Part shown: positions 43,160-51,497 of the stretch, piece by piece
Layout: each line of letters opens with the position of its first letter
Numbering within the stretch: the stretch's first letter is position 1
From: Aedoeadaptatus coli
GTDB taxonomy: Bacteria; Bacillota; Clostridia; Tissierellales; Peptoniphilaceae
Assembly: GCF_900343085.1 (NCBI RefSeq)
Contig: NZ_OPYI01000003.1
Span: 1 to 64,000, forward strand
Direction: 5' to 3'
Length of the DNA: 64,000 nt
Translations under genes and position numbers: made by a program
Notes under the pieces: generated by a model
Databases searched by the model: none
Told to the model about the DNA's origin: nothing
What the model saw: only the letters and a program-made list of their open reading frames with translations

Positions 43160-43901
43160 TTACTTTTATAAACTCTTTTATCTCTTTAATGACACTTTCA
43201 GGAGATGTATTGACAAACATATGCTTGCCATCGATATATCTATAAGTGAATTCTTTTGTGGTATAATCTTGCCATTTTATAAGTTCATCTAAGGTCATTT
43301 CTTGATCTTTATCCCCCATAAGACCTAGTATAGGTGATTCTAATTTCTCAAATTTTGTGTCTTGATAGTCTTCATCTATTACAAAATCTGCCCTCAGTGT
43401 TGGTAAGAAAATGGAAATTAAATCCTTATTATCTAGAATTTCTTTTGGTGTTCCTTCATATCTTCTCAAGCCTTCTATAAATCCGTCATCGTCAAGATGA
43501 TAAATTGGATGAGGTTCTTTATATAATGGAGCACGCCCTCCTGATATAATTATTCCTCTTGGATTTATGTAATCCGAATTTTTAATTCTTAATGCTAATT
43601 CATAGACTATTTTTGTTCCCATACTGTGTCCAAATAAATAATAAGGTTTTCTAAAATCAAAATTTTCTTTCATATCTTCAAATAGATTATCTACTAAGAT
43701 GTTAATATCACTTATAGCCTTTTCAGAAAACCTGTTTTCTCTTCCTGGATATTGGGCAACAAGTAATTTTATATCTTCGAATTCATCTTTCCATTTTCTA
43801 AAGGCAGACACCCCGCCACCTGCAAATGGAAATATAAAAAGATTTGCTATTATATTATTTTCATTAATTTCTTTATTTAGTATTTCAAAGTTTTTTGACA
43901 T
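43149..43901 (-). CDS. Type II thioesterase (GrsT/YbtT-like)
   Basis: A 250-residue alpha/beta-hydrolase of the GrsT family: FPFAGGGVSAFRKW near residue 23, nucleophile elbow FGHSMG with Ser near residue 92, and a C-terminal His in GKHMFV. Such proteins clear misloaded carrier domains in NRPS lines. First gene of the biosynthetic operon, with AAGGTG before its ATG and a strong promoter and palindrome upstream. Confidence 0.92.
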   Translation of the reverse strand: MSKNFEILNKEINENNIIANLFIFPFAGGGVSAFRKWKDEFEDIKLLVAQYPGRENRFSEKAISDINILVDNLFEDMKENFDFRKPYYLFGHSMGTKIVYELALRIKNSDYINPRGIIISGGRAPLYKEPHPIYHLDDDGFIEGLRRYEGTPKEILDNKDLISIFLPTLRADFVIDEDYQDTKFEKLESPILGLMGDKDQEMTLDELIKWQDYTTKEFTYRYIDGKHMFVNTSPESVIKEIKEFIKVNEN

Positions 43902-43926
43902 AAATTCACCTTTTTATTTATTTTCT

Positions 43927-43942
43927 GTTAGCATTGGCTAAC
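43927..43942. promoter_or_regulatory. DtxR-type operator palindrome
   Basis: GTTAGC-ATTG-GCTAAC is a perfect inverted repeat of 6-bp arms at or just downstream of the predicted transcription start of the biosynthetic operon. The half-site resembles the GTTAG core of DtxR/IdeR boxes. The DtxR-family gene sits immediately upstream, so iron-dependent repression is likely. Confidence 0.7.
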
Positions 43943-43950
43943 TCAAAATT

Positions 43951-43979
43951 ATTATATACCATTTGATAGCTTTTATCAA
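43951..43979 (-). promoter_or_regulatory. Promoter of the metallophore biosynthetic operon
   Basis: On the minus strand TTGATA (43974-43979), a 17-bp spacer and TATAAT (43951-43956) give a near-perfect sigma-A promoter. TTGATA-N5-TATCAA is also an inverted repeat overlapping the -35 element. Confidence 0.85.
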
Positions 43980-44009
43980 TAGCTTTGAGATGTTTTTAAA
44001 AATATAATT

Positions 44010-44062
44010 TTAAAAATAAAAATAGCATAGACATCTCATTATGCGAGTCATCTATGCTATTT
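44010..44062 (-). terminator. Terminator of the DtxR-family gene
   Basis: On the minus strand AAATAGCATAGA and TCTATGCTATTT form a perfect 12-bp stem with an inner CTC/GAG helix, followed by TTTATTTTT. It starts 1 bp after the stop codon, so the regulator is transcribed separately from the biosynthetic genes. Confidence 0.92.
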
Positions 44063-44063
44063 A

Positions 44064-44435
44064 TTATAAATTATAATCGAAATGTTTTTTTAATTTTTTA
44101 AAAGTTTCATCAGAAATAACATGCTCTATAAGACAAGCTTCGTCTTCAGCATTTTTTGCATCTATTCCAAGTCTTATAAATACGTCCGTTAAATATTTAT
44201 GCCTTGTATACATTTTTTCGCAAAATATTTTTGACTCCTCTGTTAAACGAATTATTTTATCTTCACCATAAATAATCAGCCCTTTATTTTCAAGTTTTTT
44301 TAGCATTCTTGTAACAGTAGGTCTTTTATATTCTAAGTAATTAGCAAGATCCATATTTCTTACTTCCTCTTTTTCCAAAGATAAAATATATATAGCTTCT
44401 AAATAATTTTCCTCTGCAAATTCCCTGTGTAGAAT
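44064..44435 (-). CDS. DtxR/MntR-family metalloregulator, atypical start
   Basis: A DtxR-type protein of about 123 residues: helical start FAEENYLEAIYILSLEKEEV, winged HTH MDLANYLEYKRPTVTRMLKKLENKGLI, and a dimerisation and metal-binding part with KMYTRHKYLTDVF and EDEACLIEHVIS. It lacks a C-terminal SH3-like domain, as MntR and the equibactin regulator EqbA do. The conserved first helix runs upstream of the only TTG (44378); in that frame there is no ATG, GTG or TTG before a stop at 44439. An ATT at 44433-44435 lies 6 nt after GAGGGAGGGG, so ATT is the probable start. Otherwise the gene is damaged at its 5' end. Confidence 0.72.
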   Translation of the reverse strand: MLHREFAEENYLEAIYILSLEKEEVRNMDLANYLEYKRPTVTRMLKKLENKGLIIYGEDKIIRLTEESKIFCEKMYTRHKYLTDVFIRLGIDAKNAEDEACLIEHVISDETFKKLKKHFDYNL

Positions 44436-44649
44436 AGATTACCCCTCCCTCAAAATAAAAATAATTACAATCAAATTTAGTAAATACGAAATTAAAGAAC
44501 TTAGAATATGATTTCCTTAATTATTTACACTATTTCATTATACTTATAAAAATCCTTATTTAAAAGTAAATTTCGCAATAATCCTTGAAGTTTATCTTAT
44601 ATTGTTTATTTGCATCAATAAATGCGGTATAATTAATAAAACTGAATAA

Positions 44650-44665
44650 ACGCTTAACGCTTATA
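44650..44665. repeat. Direct repeat, copy 2 (ACGCTTAACGCTTATA)
   Basis: Matches 22971-22986 at 15 of 16 positions. Internally it holds CGCTTA twice. It lies just before the oriT-like inverted repeats. Confidence 0.6.
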
Positions 44666-44683
44666 ACTTTAATAGCAAGCACA

Positions 44684-44778
44684 GTAAGTGAGTACCCACT
44701 TACGAAAAATTGATGAAGCAGAACCTTTATGGACTGCTTCTTTTTTTATCAATTTTACCTTGTTAGGGAGAACCCTAA
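44684..44778. other. Probable origin of transfer (oriT) region
   Basis: A series of short palindromes immediately upstream of mobC and the relaxase: GTAAGTG-AGTACC-CACTTAC (44684-44703), GAAGCAG/CTGCTTC followed by seven T residues (44715-44747, terminator-like), and TTAGGG-AGAA-CCCTAA (44763-44778). Relaxases of the MOBP group nick beside such repeats. The nick site itself cannot be fixed from sequence. Confidence 0.6.
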
Positions 44779-44810
44779 GACCCCAATATTTTATGATAAG
44801 GAGATATACT

Positions 44811-45167
44811 ATGGATAATAGAAAAAGAAATAATCAACTAAAAATATATTTAACAGATGAAGAAAAAGAAATCTTTGAAAAGAAAATGAAACTTGCAAAT
44901 TGTAAAACCATGTCCCACTTTCTTAGAAAGTGCGTATTAGAAAAAGAAATTTATGTTGTAGATTTAGAACCATTTAGAAACCTACAATGGCTACTTTCAA
45001 ATGCAACAAACAATATAAACCAGATTGCAAAAGCAACTAATACAACTGGTGTTATTTACAAAAATGAAATCGACTCAATGAATAAACAGATAGAAAAATT
45101 ATCAAAAGAAATATGGCAGATCCATTCCCTACTTCTTAATAAATCTAAAGAAAGTTCTGGTGATTAG
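44811..45167 (+). CDS. MobC-family relaxosome protein
   Basis: A 118-residue basic protein with an N-terminal ribbon-helix-helix-like segment (KIYLTDEEKEIFEKKMKLA, then MSHFLRKCVLE) and the MobC signature LQWLLSNATNNINQIAKATN. It binds oriT DNA with the relaxase. The ATG at 44811 follows AAGGAG; the frame extends upstream through the oriT repeats without a start site. It is followed directly by the relaxase. Confidence 0.88.
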   Translation: MDNRKRNNQLKIYLTDEEKEIFEKKMKLANCKTMSHFLRKCVLEKEIYVVDLEPFRNLQWLLSNATNNINQIAKATNTTGVIYKNEIDSMNKQIEKLSKEIWQIHSLLLNKSKESSGD

Positions 45168-45168
45168 T

Positions 45169-46500
45169 ATGGCAATTACAAAAATACATCCTATAAAATC
45201 AACTCTAAATTTGGCAATAGATTATATAACTAAGAGTGAAAAAACTGATGAAAAAGTCTTGGTATCTTCATTCAAATGCCACCCATCTACTGCCCATATT
45301 CAATTTATGAAAACACGAGAAGACAATGATACTAAAGGAACAGTTTTGGCAAGACATTTAATTCAATCTTTTCTACCAGGAGAGGTTGATCCTACAAAAG
45401 CTCACGAGATAGGAATGAAATTATGCAAGAAAATTTTAAAGGAAGATTATGAATTTGTTCTTGCAACTCATATAGATAGAGGACATATCCATAACCATAT
45501 TATTTTTAATAATGTTAATTACAAAACTGGTAAATGCTACCAGTCTAACAAAAAAACTTACCATAAAATCAGGTATCAAAGTGACGAATTATGTAAAGAA
45601 AATAAGCTTTCAGTCATTGATGAATATTATGAAGCTTACAAAAGAAAATATAAAACTGCGGGTAAATCTTGGTACGAATATGACCAAAACAAGAAAGGAA
45701 ATTCTTGGAAGTCTAAACTACAATTTGATATAGACAGAATGATTAATAAGTCTAACTCGTGGGAAGAATTTTTAGAAAATATGAAATCTATTGATTATGA
45801 AATTAAGTTTGGTAAACACATTGCTTTTCGTCATAAAGATAAGCAAAGATTTACAAGAGCTAAGACTATCGGAGAAGATTATACCGAAGAAAAAATCAAA
45901 GAAAGAATAGATTTAGCTATTAAAAACAAAGCTAATCCTATTAAAAAACGTGTAGGAAACGTAATTGATATATCTACTAATAAAAAAGCTCAATCCTCTA
46001 AAGGTTATGAAGTTTGGGCAAGAAAACACAATATCAAAACAATGGCAGATTCAATAATTAAATTGAGAGAACAAGGAATTAATTCCATTACACAACTCGA
46101 TGATCTTATCAAAAAATCTGCTGATGATAGACAAGATTTGCTAGATAAAATTAAGAAAATTGAAACTGAAATGAAGAGTTTATCCGAGGATATGGAAAAT
46201 ATAAATACTATAAATAAGTATCGTGAAATATATAAATACCACAAGAAAAATCCTGAAGATAAGCAATTTGCAAATGAGTATTATAGCGAACTTTCCGTCT
46301 ATAAAATAGCCGCAAAAGAAATTTTAGAAAACTATAAAAAACTACCAAATACAAAAGAAATATTAACAAGACTCGATAAACTGCAAGAAAAAAAGAACAC
46401 CCTTATGCAAGAGTATTCTTTGAATAAAGAACAATTTTCTGATCTTGTTCAGTATAGGAAAAACTATGAAAATTATTATGGGAAGGAAGTAGAAAGATAA
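45169..46500 (+). CDS. Relaxase, MOBP type (MobA/VirD2-like)
   Basis: A 443-residue DNA relaxase. Motif I region starts MAITKIHPIKSTLNLAIDYI, with a catalytic Tyr candidate; motif III is THIDRGHIHNHIIFN (about residues 104-118), the three-His metal site. The C-terminal half (about 270-440) is a helical, coiled-coil-rich region. It nicks oriT and pilots the single strand during conjugation. The start at 45169 is 2 bp after the mobC stop; the frame opens 9 nt earlier but MAITK is the conserved N-terminus. Confidence 0.93.
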   Translation: MAITKIHPIKSTLNLAIDYITKSEKTDEKVLVSSFKCHPSTAHIQFMKTREDNDTKGTVLARHLIQSFLPGEVDPTKAHEIGMKLCKKILKEDYEFVLATHIDRGHIHNHIIFNNVNYKTGKCYQSNKKTYHKIRYQSDELCKENKLSVIDEYYEAYKRKYKTAGKSWYEYDQNKKGNSWKSKLQFDIDRMINKSNSWEEFLENMKSIDYEIKFGKHIAFRHKDKQRFTRAKTIGEDYTEEKIKERIDLAIKNKANPIKKRVGNVIDISTNKKAQSSKGYEVWARKHNIKTMADSIIKLREQGINSITQLDDLIKKSADDRQDLLDKIKKIETEMKSLSEDMENINTINKYREIYKYHKKNPEDKQFANEYYSELSVYKIAAKEILENYKKLPNTKEILTRLDKLQEKKNTLMQEYSLNKEQFSDLVQYRKNYENYYGKEVER

Positions 46501-46507
46501 AAAATTA

Positions 46508-46566
46508 GGGGAAGTCAATTCTTTATATAAACTATTACTCATAAAAGTTGACATTCCCATTTTTTT
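46508..46566. terminator. Bidirectional terminator between relaxase and ABC genes
   Basis: GGGAAGTCAA pairs with TTGACATTCCC (one bulged A) and is followed by seven T residues on the plus strand; on the minus strand the same stem precedes a T-rich run. It can end both the relaxase transcript and the ABC operon transcript arriving from the right. Confidence 0.65.
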
Positions 46567-48157
46567 ACAAAGTATATATGTTATCTGACAACATAGCTAT
46601 ATTATCATTTAGTCTATGAGTAATCATTACAACAGTTAAATTTGAATCTAAAAACAATTCTTTCTCTATATATTCTGAATTTTTAATATCCAAATTTGCT
46701 GTCCCTTCATCTATAAAAATCAAATCCCTTTCTGAGTATAATGCTCTTGCTAAACAAATTCTTTGAATTTGACCTGCTGAAAGGGTAAGATTGTTACTTT
46801 TCAGTTCTGTTTCCAAACCTCTAGGTAAATCTTTTATAAAATCTTCAATTTTTGTTCTTTTGATTACATTATAGAGTAGTTCAGCGTCATATTTTTTATC
46901 CAAAATGATATTGTTTCTTATACTCATATTAAATATATAATCATCCGAACTTACACATGCTATTGAATTTTTTATCAATTGGGACGATATTTCTTTATAA
47001 TTTTTACCATCCCAAAATATATTCCCTTCATACGATAATAAATTAGAGGAAATTATTTTCATTAGCGTCGTTTTACCTGTTCCGCTCTCACCTATAACTA
47101 TGTATTTTCCATTTTTTTTAATACATATGTCTGGAAAATTAATTTTCTCTTTATTATTGTAAGAATAAGATAGATTACTAGTTATAATTTTATCAGAAAA
47201 TATCATCTCGCTTTTATCTACCTTTTTCACCTGTAAATCTAAGTCATATTTTCTTAATATAGATTTTGATAAAATATATTTAGAATAAACTTCTCCAAAT
47301 GATTGCAATGAATTAAATAATTGATTTGATAAATTCCCTACTGAAATTATTATCCCATAGCTTACAATTTTATTATAAGCCAGCCATCCTGATATAAAAA
47401 TTAATAAAACTTGACTAAATGTATTCAAAAAATTTATCAAAATCCATAATTTAGATAAATTTTTTTCTAATGTTATTTTATCATTTCCTAAGGAGATTGA
47501 ATGATTTTTTATTACTCCTAACATTAATTTCAATGAAGAATAATTATTTAGTATATGACTCCCATTTATCATATTAAAAGAATTTGATTGCAACTCTTTA
47601 TATTTTTCTGATACATTGTTGATTTCATCAGATATTTTATCATCAAAAAATTTAGGTATCACCAAAATAATTAAGCCTAACAATATAGATGTTAACACAA
47701 TAATATAATGAAAACTAAACAATGCTAAACTTGAAAAAATTACTCCACTAAGTATTGAAACCAACTCAAAAAAACAACCTATCCCATCACTAATTATTTC
47801 TATATCATTTGTACATAAATTTACATATTCATCATAATTTACGAACTTATCTTGTTTTGAATTACTCGAAAATTCTGAAACCAGCTTCTTAATAGCAGCA
47901 CTTCTCAGATCAGTACAAATTTTTTGTGTTAGAGTCTCTTCTTTAATTCTACGAATATAATTTGAGAATAAACCTGATATCCAAGCAATAAAAGACAATA
48001 AAATATAGTATAAAAATTGATAAAAATTCTGTTTTAATAAAAAATCAATACTTTTAGCTATTAACAATGCACCTACCGTACTAGCTAAAACAAAAAAACT
48101 AGATAACAATGTAAGAATAATTGTTTCTTTAATATTTTTTTTTAATATTTTTATCAT
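46565..48157 (-). CDS. ABC half-transporter (possible lanthipeptide exporter)
   Basis: A 530-residue fused ABC protein: six-helix membrane domain (about 10-290) and ATPase (about 320-530) with Walker A GESGTGKTT, signature LSAGQIQR in place of LSGGQ, and Walker B LIFIDEGT. No C39 peptidase domain is present, so it would not itself remove a leader. As last gene of an operon facing the LanKC gene it is the best candidate exporter for the predicted lanthipeptide; that link is by position only. Confidence 0.72.
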   Translation of the reverse strand: MIKILKKNIKETIILTLLSSFFVLASTVGALLIAKSIDFLLKQNFYQFLYYILLSFIAWISGLFSNYIRRIKEETLTQKICTDLRSAAIKKLVSEFSSNSKQDKFVNYDEYVNLCTNDIEIISDGIGCFFELVSILSGVIFSSLALFSFHYIIVLTSILLGLIILVIPKFFDDKISDEINNVSEKYKELQSNSFNMINGSHILNNYSSLKLMLGVIKNHSISLGNDKITLEKNLSKLWILINFLNTFSQVLLIFISGWLAYNKIVSYGIIISVGNLSNQLFNSLQSFGEVYSKYILSKSILRKYDLDLQVKKVDKSEMIFSDKIITSNLSYSYNNKEKINFPDICIKKNGKYIVIGESGTGKTTLMKIISSNLLSYEGNIFWDGKNYKEISSQLIKNSIACVSSDDYIFNMSIRNNIILDKKYDAELLYNVIKRTKIEDFIKDLPRGLETELKSNNLTLSAGQIQRICLARALYSERDLIFIDEGTANLDIKNSEYIEKELFLDSNLTVVMITHRLNDNIAMLSDNIYTL

Positions 48158-48179
48158 CTTTATACCCCTACTAAAATAA

Positions 48180-49070
48180 TTAGCTTATATTTCTTAAATA
48201 AAATTCTTCCAATGTCTCTTCTTTTCTAAAAATTTCATAGACTTTAATGCCATTATTAACTAATAGACTAACAAGCTCTGAACTGTCTTCTATATTTTCT
48301 TTAACTCGAATCCTGTCATTTTGAATATCAATTTTGGAGATTTCCTGTTCCTTTAATATTTCTACTGTTCTATCAATATCTGAAGTGCAGATTTCTATAT
48401 AATTAAAATCTCTGTTATGCAAATCATCCAAACTTAATTTATCTATCACTTGACCGTCATTAATAATCGCTATTTTATTTACCAAGTTTTCCAACTCTGG
48501 AAGCACATGACTAGAAATAATAATAGTCACTCCATTTTCTTTATTTAGTCTTTTTAATAAGTCTCTTATTTCTACTATACCTTTAGGATCTATTCCATTA
48601 ATAGGTTCATCTAAAATTAAAAGTTCTGGTTTTCCCAAAAGACATACAGACAAAGCTAATCTCTGCTTCATACCTACTGAATAGTTTTTAACTACCTTAC
48701 CATCATCGTAGTTTAATCCAACTAATTCTAAAGATTTCTTTATAGTATTCTCATTAGTAATGCCTTTTTGAATTGCAAAATATCTCAAATTATCTCTAGC
48801 TGTCAAATTACCAAACAAAGTTGGATTTTCCAAAATTGCTCCAATTTTTTTTCTTCCTTCTGAAAGATTCTTTCCTCCAAACAATTCATAATCACCTTGA
48901 GTTTTCTCAGTAATTCCACAGAGAATTTTCATCAGCGTTGATTTTCCAGCACCATTTTTACCAATTATACCATAGATATCTCCTCTATTCACTATTAGCG
49001 AACAGTTATTTAAAGCGTATTTGTCATTATATTTTTTTGAAAGATTATCTGTTTTTACTATAGCATCCAT
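48180..49070 (-). CDS. ABC ATPase, BcrA/LanF-like
   Basis: A 296-residue ATPase: Walker A GKNGAGKST near 38, signature YSVGMKQR near 130, Walker B LLILDEPINGIDP near 148, and a C-terminal extension typical of bacitracin/lantibiotic-immunity ATPases (BcrA, LanF). The ATG at 49070 follows GAGGTGG. It pairs with the permease encoded upstream with 8 bp between them. Likely role: removing peptide antibiotic from the membrane. Confidence 0.82.
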   Translation of the reverse strand: MDAIVKTDNLSKKYNDKYALNNCSLIVNRGDIYGIIGKNGAGKSTLMKILCGITEKTQGDYELFGGKNLSEGRKKIGAILENPTLFGNLTARDNLRYFAIQKGITNENTIKKSLELVGLNYDDGKVVKNYSVGMKQRLALSVCLLGKPELLILDEPINGIDPKGIVEIRDLLKRLNKENGVTIIISSHVLPELENLVNKIAIINDGQVIDKLSLDDLHNRDFNYIEICTSDIDRTVEILKEQEISKIDIQNDRIRVKENIEDSSELVSLLVNNGIKVYEIFRKEETLEEFYLRNIS

Positions 49071-49078
49071 AATCCACC

Positions 49079-49813
49079 TCAATTGATTTCTTTTCTACTA
49101 AATCTTACATATCCATTCATTAGATAAATTACAAAGACAAAAACAAAACTAATACCAGCTGTCTTCATAAAGCTATTTCCAATTTGCTCTGTAGCCAATC
49201 CTAAATCTAATAGCTTGAATGGTTGTATAAGAAGAAGGTTATTAAGTACATCGTAGATTTTTCCTTCAGTCATATACATTCCTATTTGAAAAACTGATGG
49301 GATTATAACAAAAGAAGTTGCAATGCCTAGAGCCACATTATTTAACAAATAAGTTAAACCCATGACACCATTGTTTACATTTATCATCAATATTATCATT
49401 CTAATCAAGAAAAAGACAAATCCGATATATGATCCTCCAGTGTAATCAGATCCCACTAGATTTTTTAATACACTGAATAATAAAATCAATCCTCCCATTA
49501 TTACTATAGAAAAAAGAGTAAAAATTTGTAAAGTAATAAGGTCGCATACAAATATATGCTTTCTACTAAGCCCCATTGATAGTAGCTCTACTTTTATATC
49601 TTTTTTCTTAAAAATAGTCACGCTGAAAAAAATTGAAATTATAATACTAACAATCTTTAAAAAGGTTTCCATAGATTCAAAATATTCTCCCGAATTAGAG
49701 TCTATGGATGAATAAATCATACTTCCTAATAATATCAATGTAGTAGCAGCGATAAATTTAAGATAATTTCTTGTATGAAAAATTCTAAAAATCTCAGCTT
49801 TAATATATTTCAT
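49079..49813 (-). CDS. ABC permease, lantibiotic-immunity type
   Basis: A 244-residue protein with six hydrophobic helices, the layout of LanE/LanG or BcrB permeases. It starts KYIKAEIFRIFHTRNYLKF, the usual amphipathic lead-in. The ATG at 49813 follows AGAGGTGAAAAGATC. It is partner of the ATPase downstream. Only one permease gene is present instead of the LanE/LanG pair. Confidence 0.75.
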   Translation of the reverse strand: MKYIKAEIFRIFHTRNYLKFIAATTLILLGSMIYSSIDSNSGEYFESMETFLKIVSIIISIFFSVTIFKKKDIKVELLSMGLSRKHIFVCDLITLQIFTLFSIVIMGGLILLFSVLKNLVGSDYTGGSYIGFVFFLIRMIILMINVNNGVMGLTYLLNNVALGIATSFVIIPSVFQIGMYMTEGKIYDVLNNLLLIQPFKLLDLGLATEQIGNSFMKTAGISFVFVFVIYLMNGYVRFSRKEIN

Positions 49814-49820
49814 GATCTTT

Positions 49821-50606
49821 TCACCTCTCATTGATAAACTCAAATCTATTTAGTTTACCTTCTAATTTTATTTTATTGGGCGTATTTTGATTAAATATCT
49901 CATCATAATTTTTTAAACCAAGTTCGCCTTCAACAATAGAGAAATTCAATATATTATCTCCTTTAAACTCATTTTTTTCTCCAAAGATTCGAGATTTATT
50001 TAAATTTAGTTTACTATCACTAATATTTGTAGAACTCATACTTAAATCTGATAATTCTAAATCAAGATTTAATTTGTTAATCGTTGAATCAGTAAGATCA
50101 ATATCAATTGCATTACCCTTAATGCCTACATTCTTAAGCGTTGCATTCTTAATACTTATTGAACCAACTTTATCATTTATAGAAATCTTATCTATGTTTT
50201 CGATAGGTCCTTCAATTACCAATTTCAATTTAGATGATTCTTCGTCTAGTATTCCTATTGGTTTTTGTTTTAATAGCTTGTTAGAGATACTAATTACGCC
50301 ATTTTTTTCTTCGACCTCTATAGGACTCACATAGTCTGATTTTAAATTTTCAATCTCTACATTGTAATTTTCACTTGTATTGGATATTAACTCTATATTT
50401 GTAATATTTGTATCAATTTGTAATTCTTTGATTTTTTCAAATGTTTCTGTTCCTGTATAACTAGATGCCACTACAGGATCTAACCCATTTTTGTCAATAT
50501 AATATTCATCTTCAGATAATTTTAGGTTCAGCTTTCCTCCCATATTGCATCCGACAAGAGTTAAAACCATACCTAATGCCAAGGTAATCCATAATTTCTT
50601 TTTCAT
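49821..50606 (-). CDS. Lipoprotein with beta-helix-like repeat (DUF4097-like)
   Basis: A 261-residue predicted lipoprotein with signal peptide (about 1-19) and lipobox LVGC, Cys20. The mature part is rich in short repeated beta strands (KLVIEGPIENIDKISINDKVG, IKGNAIDIDLTDSTINK), resembling DUF4097-type proteins found beside HAAS-domain and PadR genes. Function unknown; it could bind or sense the peptide at the membrane. Confidence 0.68.
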   Translation of the reverse strand: MKKKLWITLALGMVLTLVGCNMGGKLNLKLSEDEYYIDKNGLDPVVASSYTGTETFEKIKELQIDTNITNIELISNTSENYNVEIENLKSDYVSPIEVEEKNGVISISNKLLKQKPIGILDEESSKLKLVIEGPIENIDKISINDKVGSISIKNATLKNVGIKGNAIDIDLTDSTINKLNLDLELSDLSMSSTNISDSKLNLNKSRIFGEKNEFKGDNILNFSIVEGELGLKNYDEIFNQNTPNKIKLEGKLNRFEFINER

Positions 50607-50620
50607 ATTAAAACCCCTTT

Positions 50621-51157
50621 CTAACTATTGATATTTCTTTCCTTGATTCTTTTTATTATTAATTTCCCAATTAGGTTAATTATTTCAATCAATATCCCTG
50701 TTGCCGAAATAACTAAAAGTATTACTCCCAGTAGCAAACATAAACTTGCTATCGAAAATCCACCTAAAAAGAAATTTTTTACTGTTCCAATAACCAATAA
50801 GATTACCGTGAAATAAGTAGCAGCTATTAAAAAAATAGCTGTAAATAACAAAGCCAAGAATACTACTAATCCTACCAAAATTGTTGGTAGTGATAAAATA
50901 CTTAAGGTAATTATTGGTATCCCTTTAAAAATTTTCTTAATCGAACTGTTTTCATCTTCCCAGTTATCTATTTTCATAGATAAATTTAAATCCCTAGCAA
51001 TTTTATTTACATCATATTGATTTGGTATTTGATCTTCATCCGCTAAATTCATTTCATCAAATAACTCTGAATAAAATAGAATTGCCTCTTCTCTTTCTTT
51101 GTTATCAAATTTCTTTAATTTTTTATCCAAAGTTTCTAAAAAAGATTTCCTAATCAT
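50621..51157 (-). CDS. HAAS-domain membrane protein (DUF1700-like)
   Basis: A 178-residue protein with an N-terminal HAAS-type cytoplasmic domain (about 1-60: FLETLDKKLKKFDNKEREEAILFYSELFDE) and three to four C-terminal transmembrane helices (about 75-165). Such proteins nearly always follow a PadR regulator, which they overlap here by 8 nt. They are thought to sense membrane state and modulate the regulator. Confidence 0.78.
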   Translation of the reverse strand: MIRKSFLETLDKKLKKFDNKEREEAILFYSELFDEMNLADEDQIPNQYDVNKIARDLNLSMKIDNWEDENSSIKKIFKGIPIITLSILSLPTILVGLVVFLALLFTAIFLIAATYFTVILLVIGTVKNFFLGGFSIASLCLLLGVILLVISATGILIEIINLIGKLIIKRIKERNINS

Positions 51158-51497
51158 CTCTACCCTCCTTACTTTTCATAATAAAATCATCTACTGTATT
51201 TTTATACTTCGACCAGCTTTCTAATTGCTTCTCCAATTCTTTTTTTCCATCATCCGTTAAAGTGTAATATCGCCTATTTCTTCCATTTATGGATTTATTA
51301 TATGTTGCAAGATAATTGGATTTTTGCAACCTTCTTAATACTGGATAAACGGTAGATTCTGAAATATTAAATTCATCTGATAACTCTTGGGTCAACTTGT
51401 ACCCATAGGTATCTTCTTTATCGATTGCTATTAAAACACATAGCTCTAAAACTCGAGTATCTATTTCAAACATCTGTATTGCATCATATCCTTTCAA
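51150..51497 (-). CDS. PadR-family regulator
   Basis: A PadR winged-helix regulator of 107-115 residues: LELCVLIAIDKEDTYGYKLTQELSDEF, then ESTVYPVLRRLQKSNYLATYN, then RRYYTLTDDGKKELEKQLESW. The frame opens with TTG at 51497; an ATG at 51473 (MFEIDTRVLELC) is an alternative start giving the more usual N-terminus, though it lacks a well-placed ribosome site. It faces the LanKC gene and probably controls both directions. Confidence 0.85.
   Translation of the reverse strand: MKGYDAIQMFEIDTRVLELCVLIAIDKEDTYGYKLTQELSDEFNISESTVYPVLRRLQKSNYLATYNKSINGRNRRYYTLTDDGKKELEKQLESWSKYKNTVDDFIMKSKEGRDD

Noticed and set aside
46565-48157. Bacteriocin exporter with leader peptidase
   Set aside because: At 530 residues there is no room for, and no sign of, an N-terminal C39 peptidase domain.
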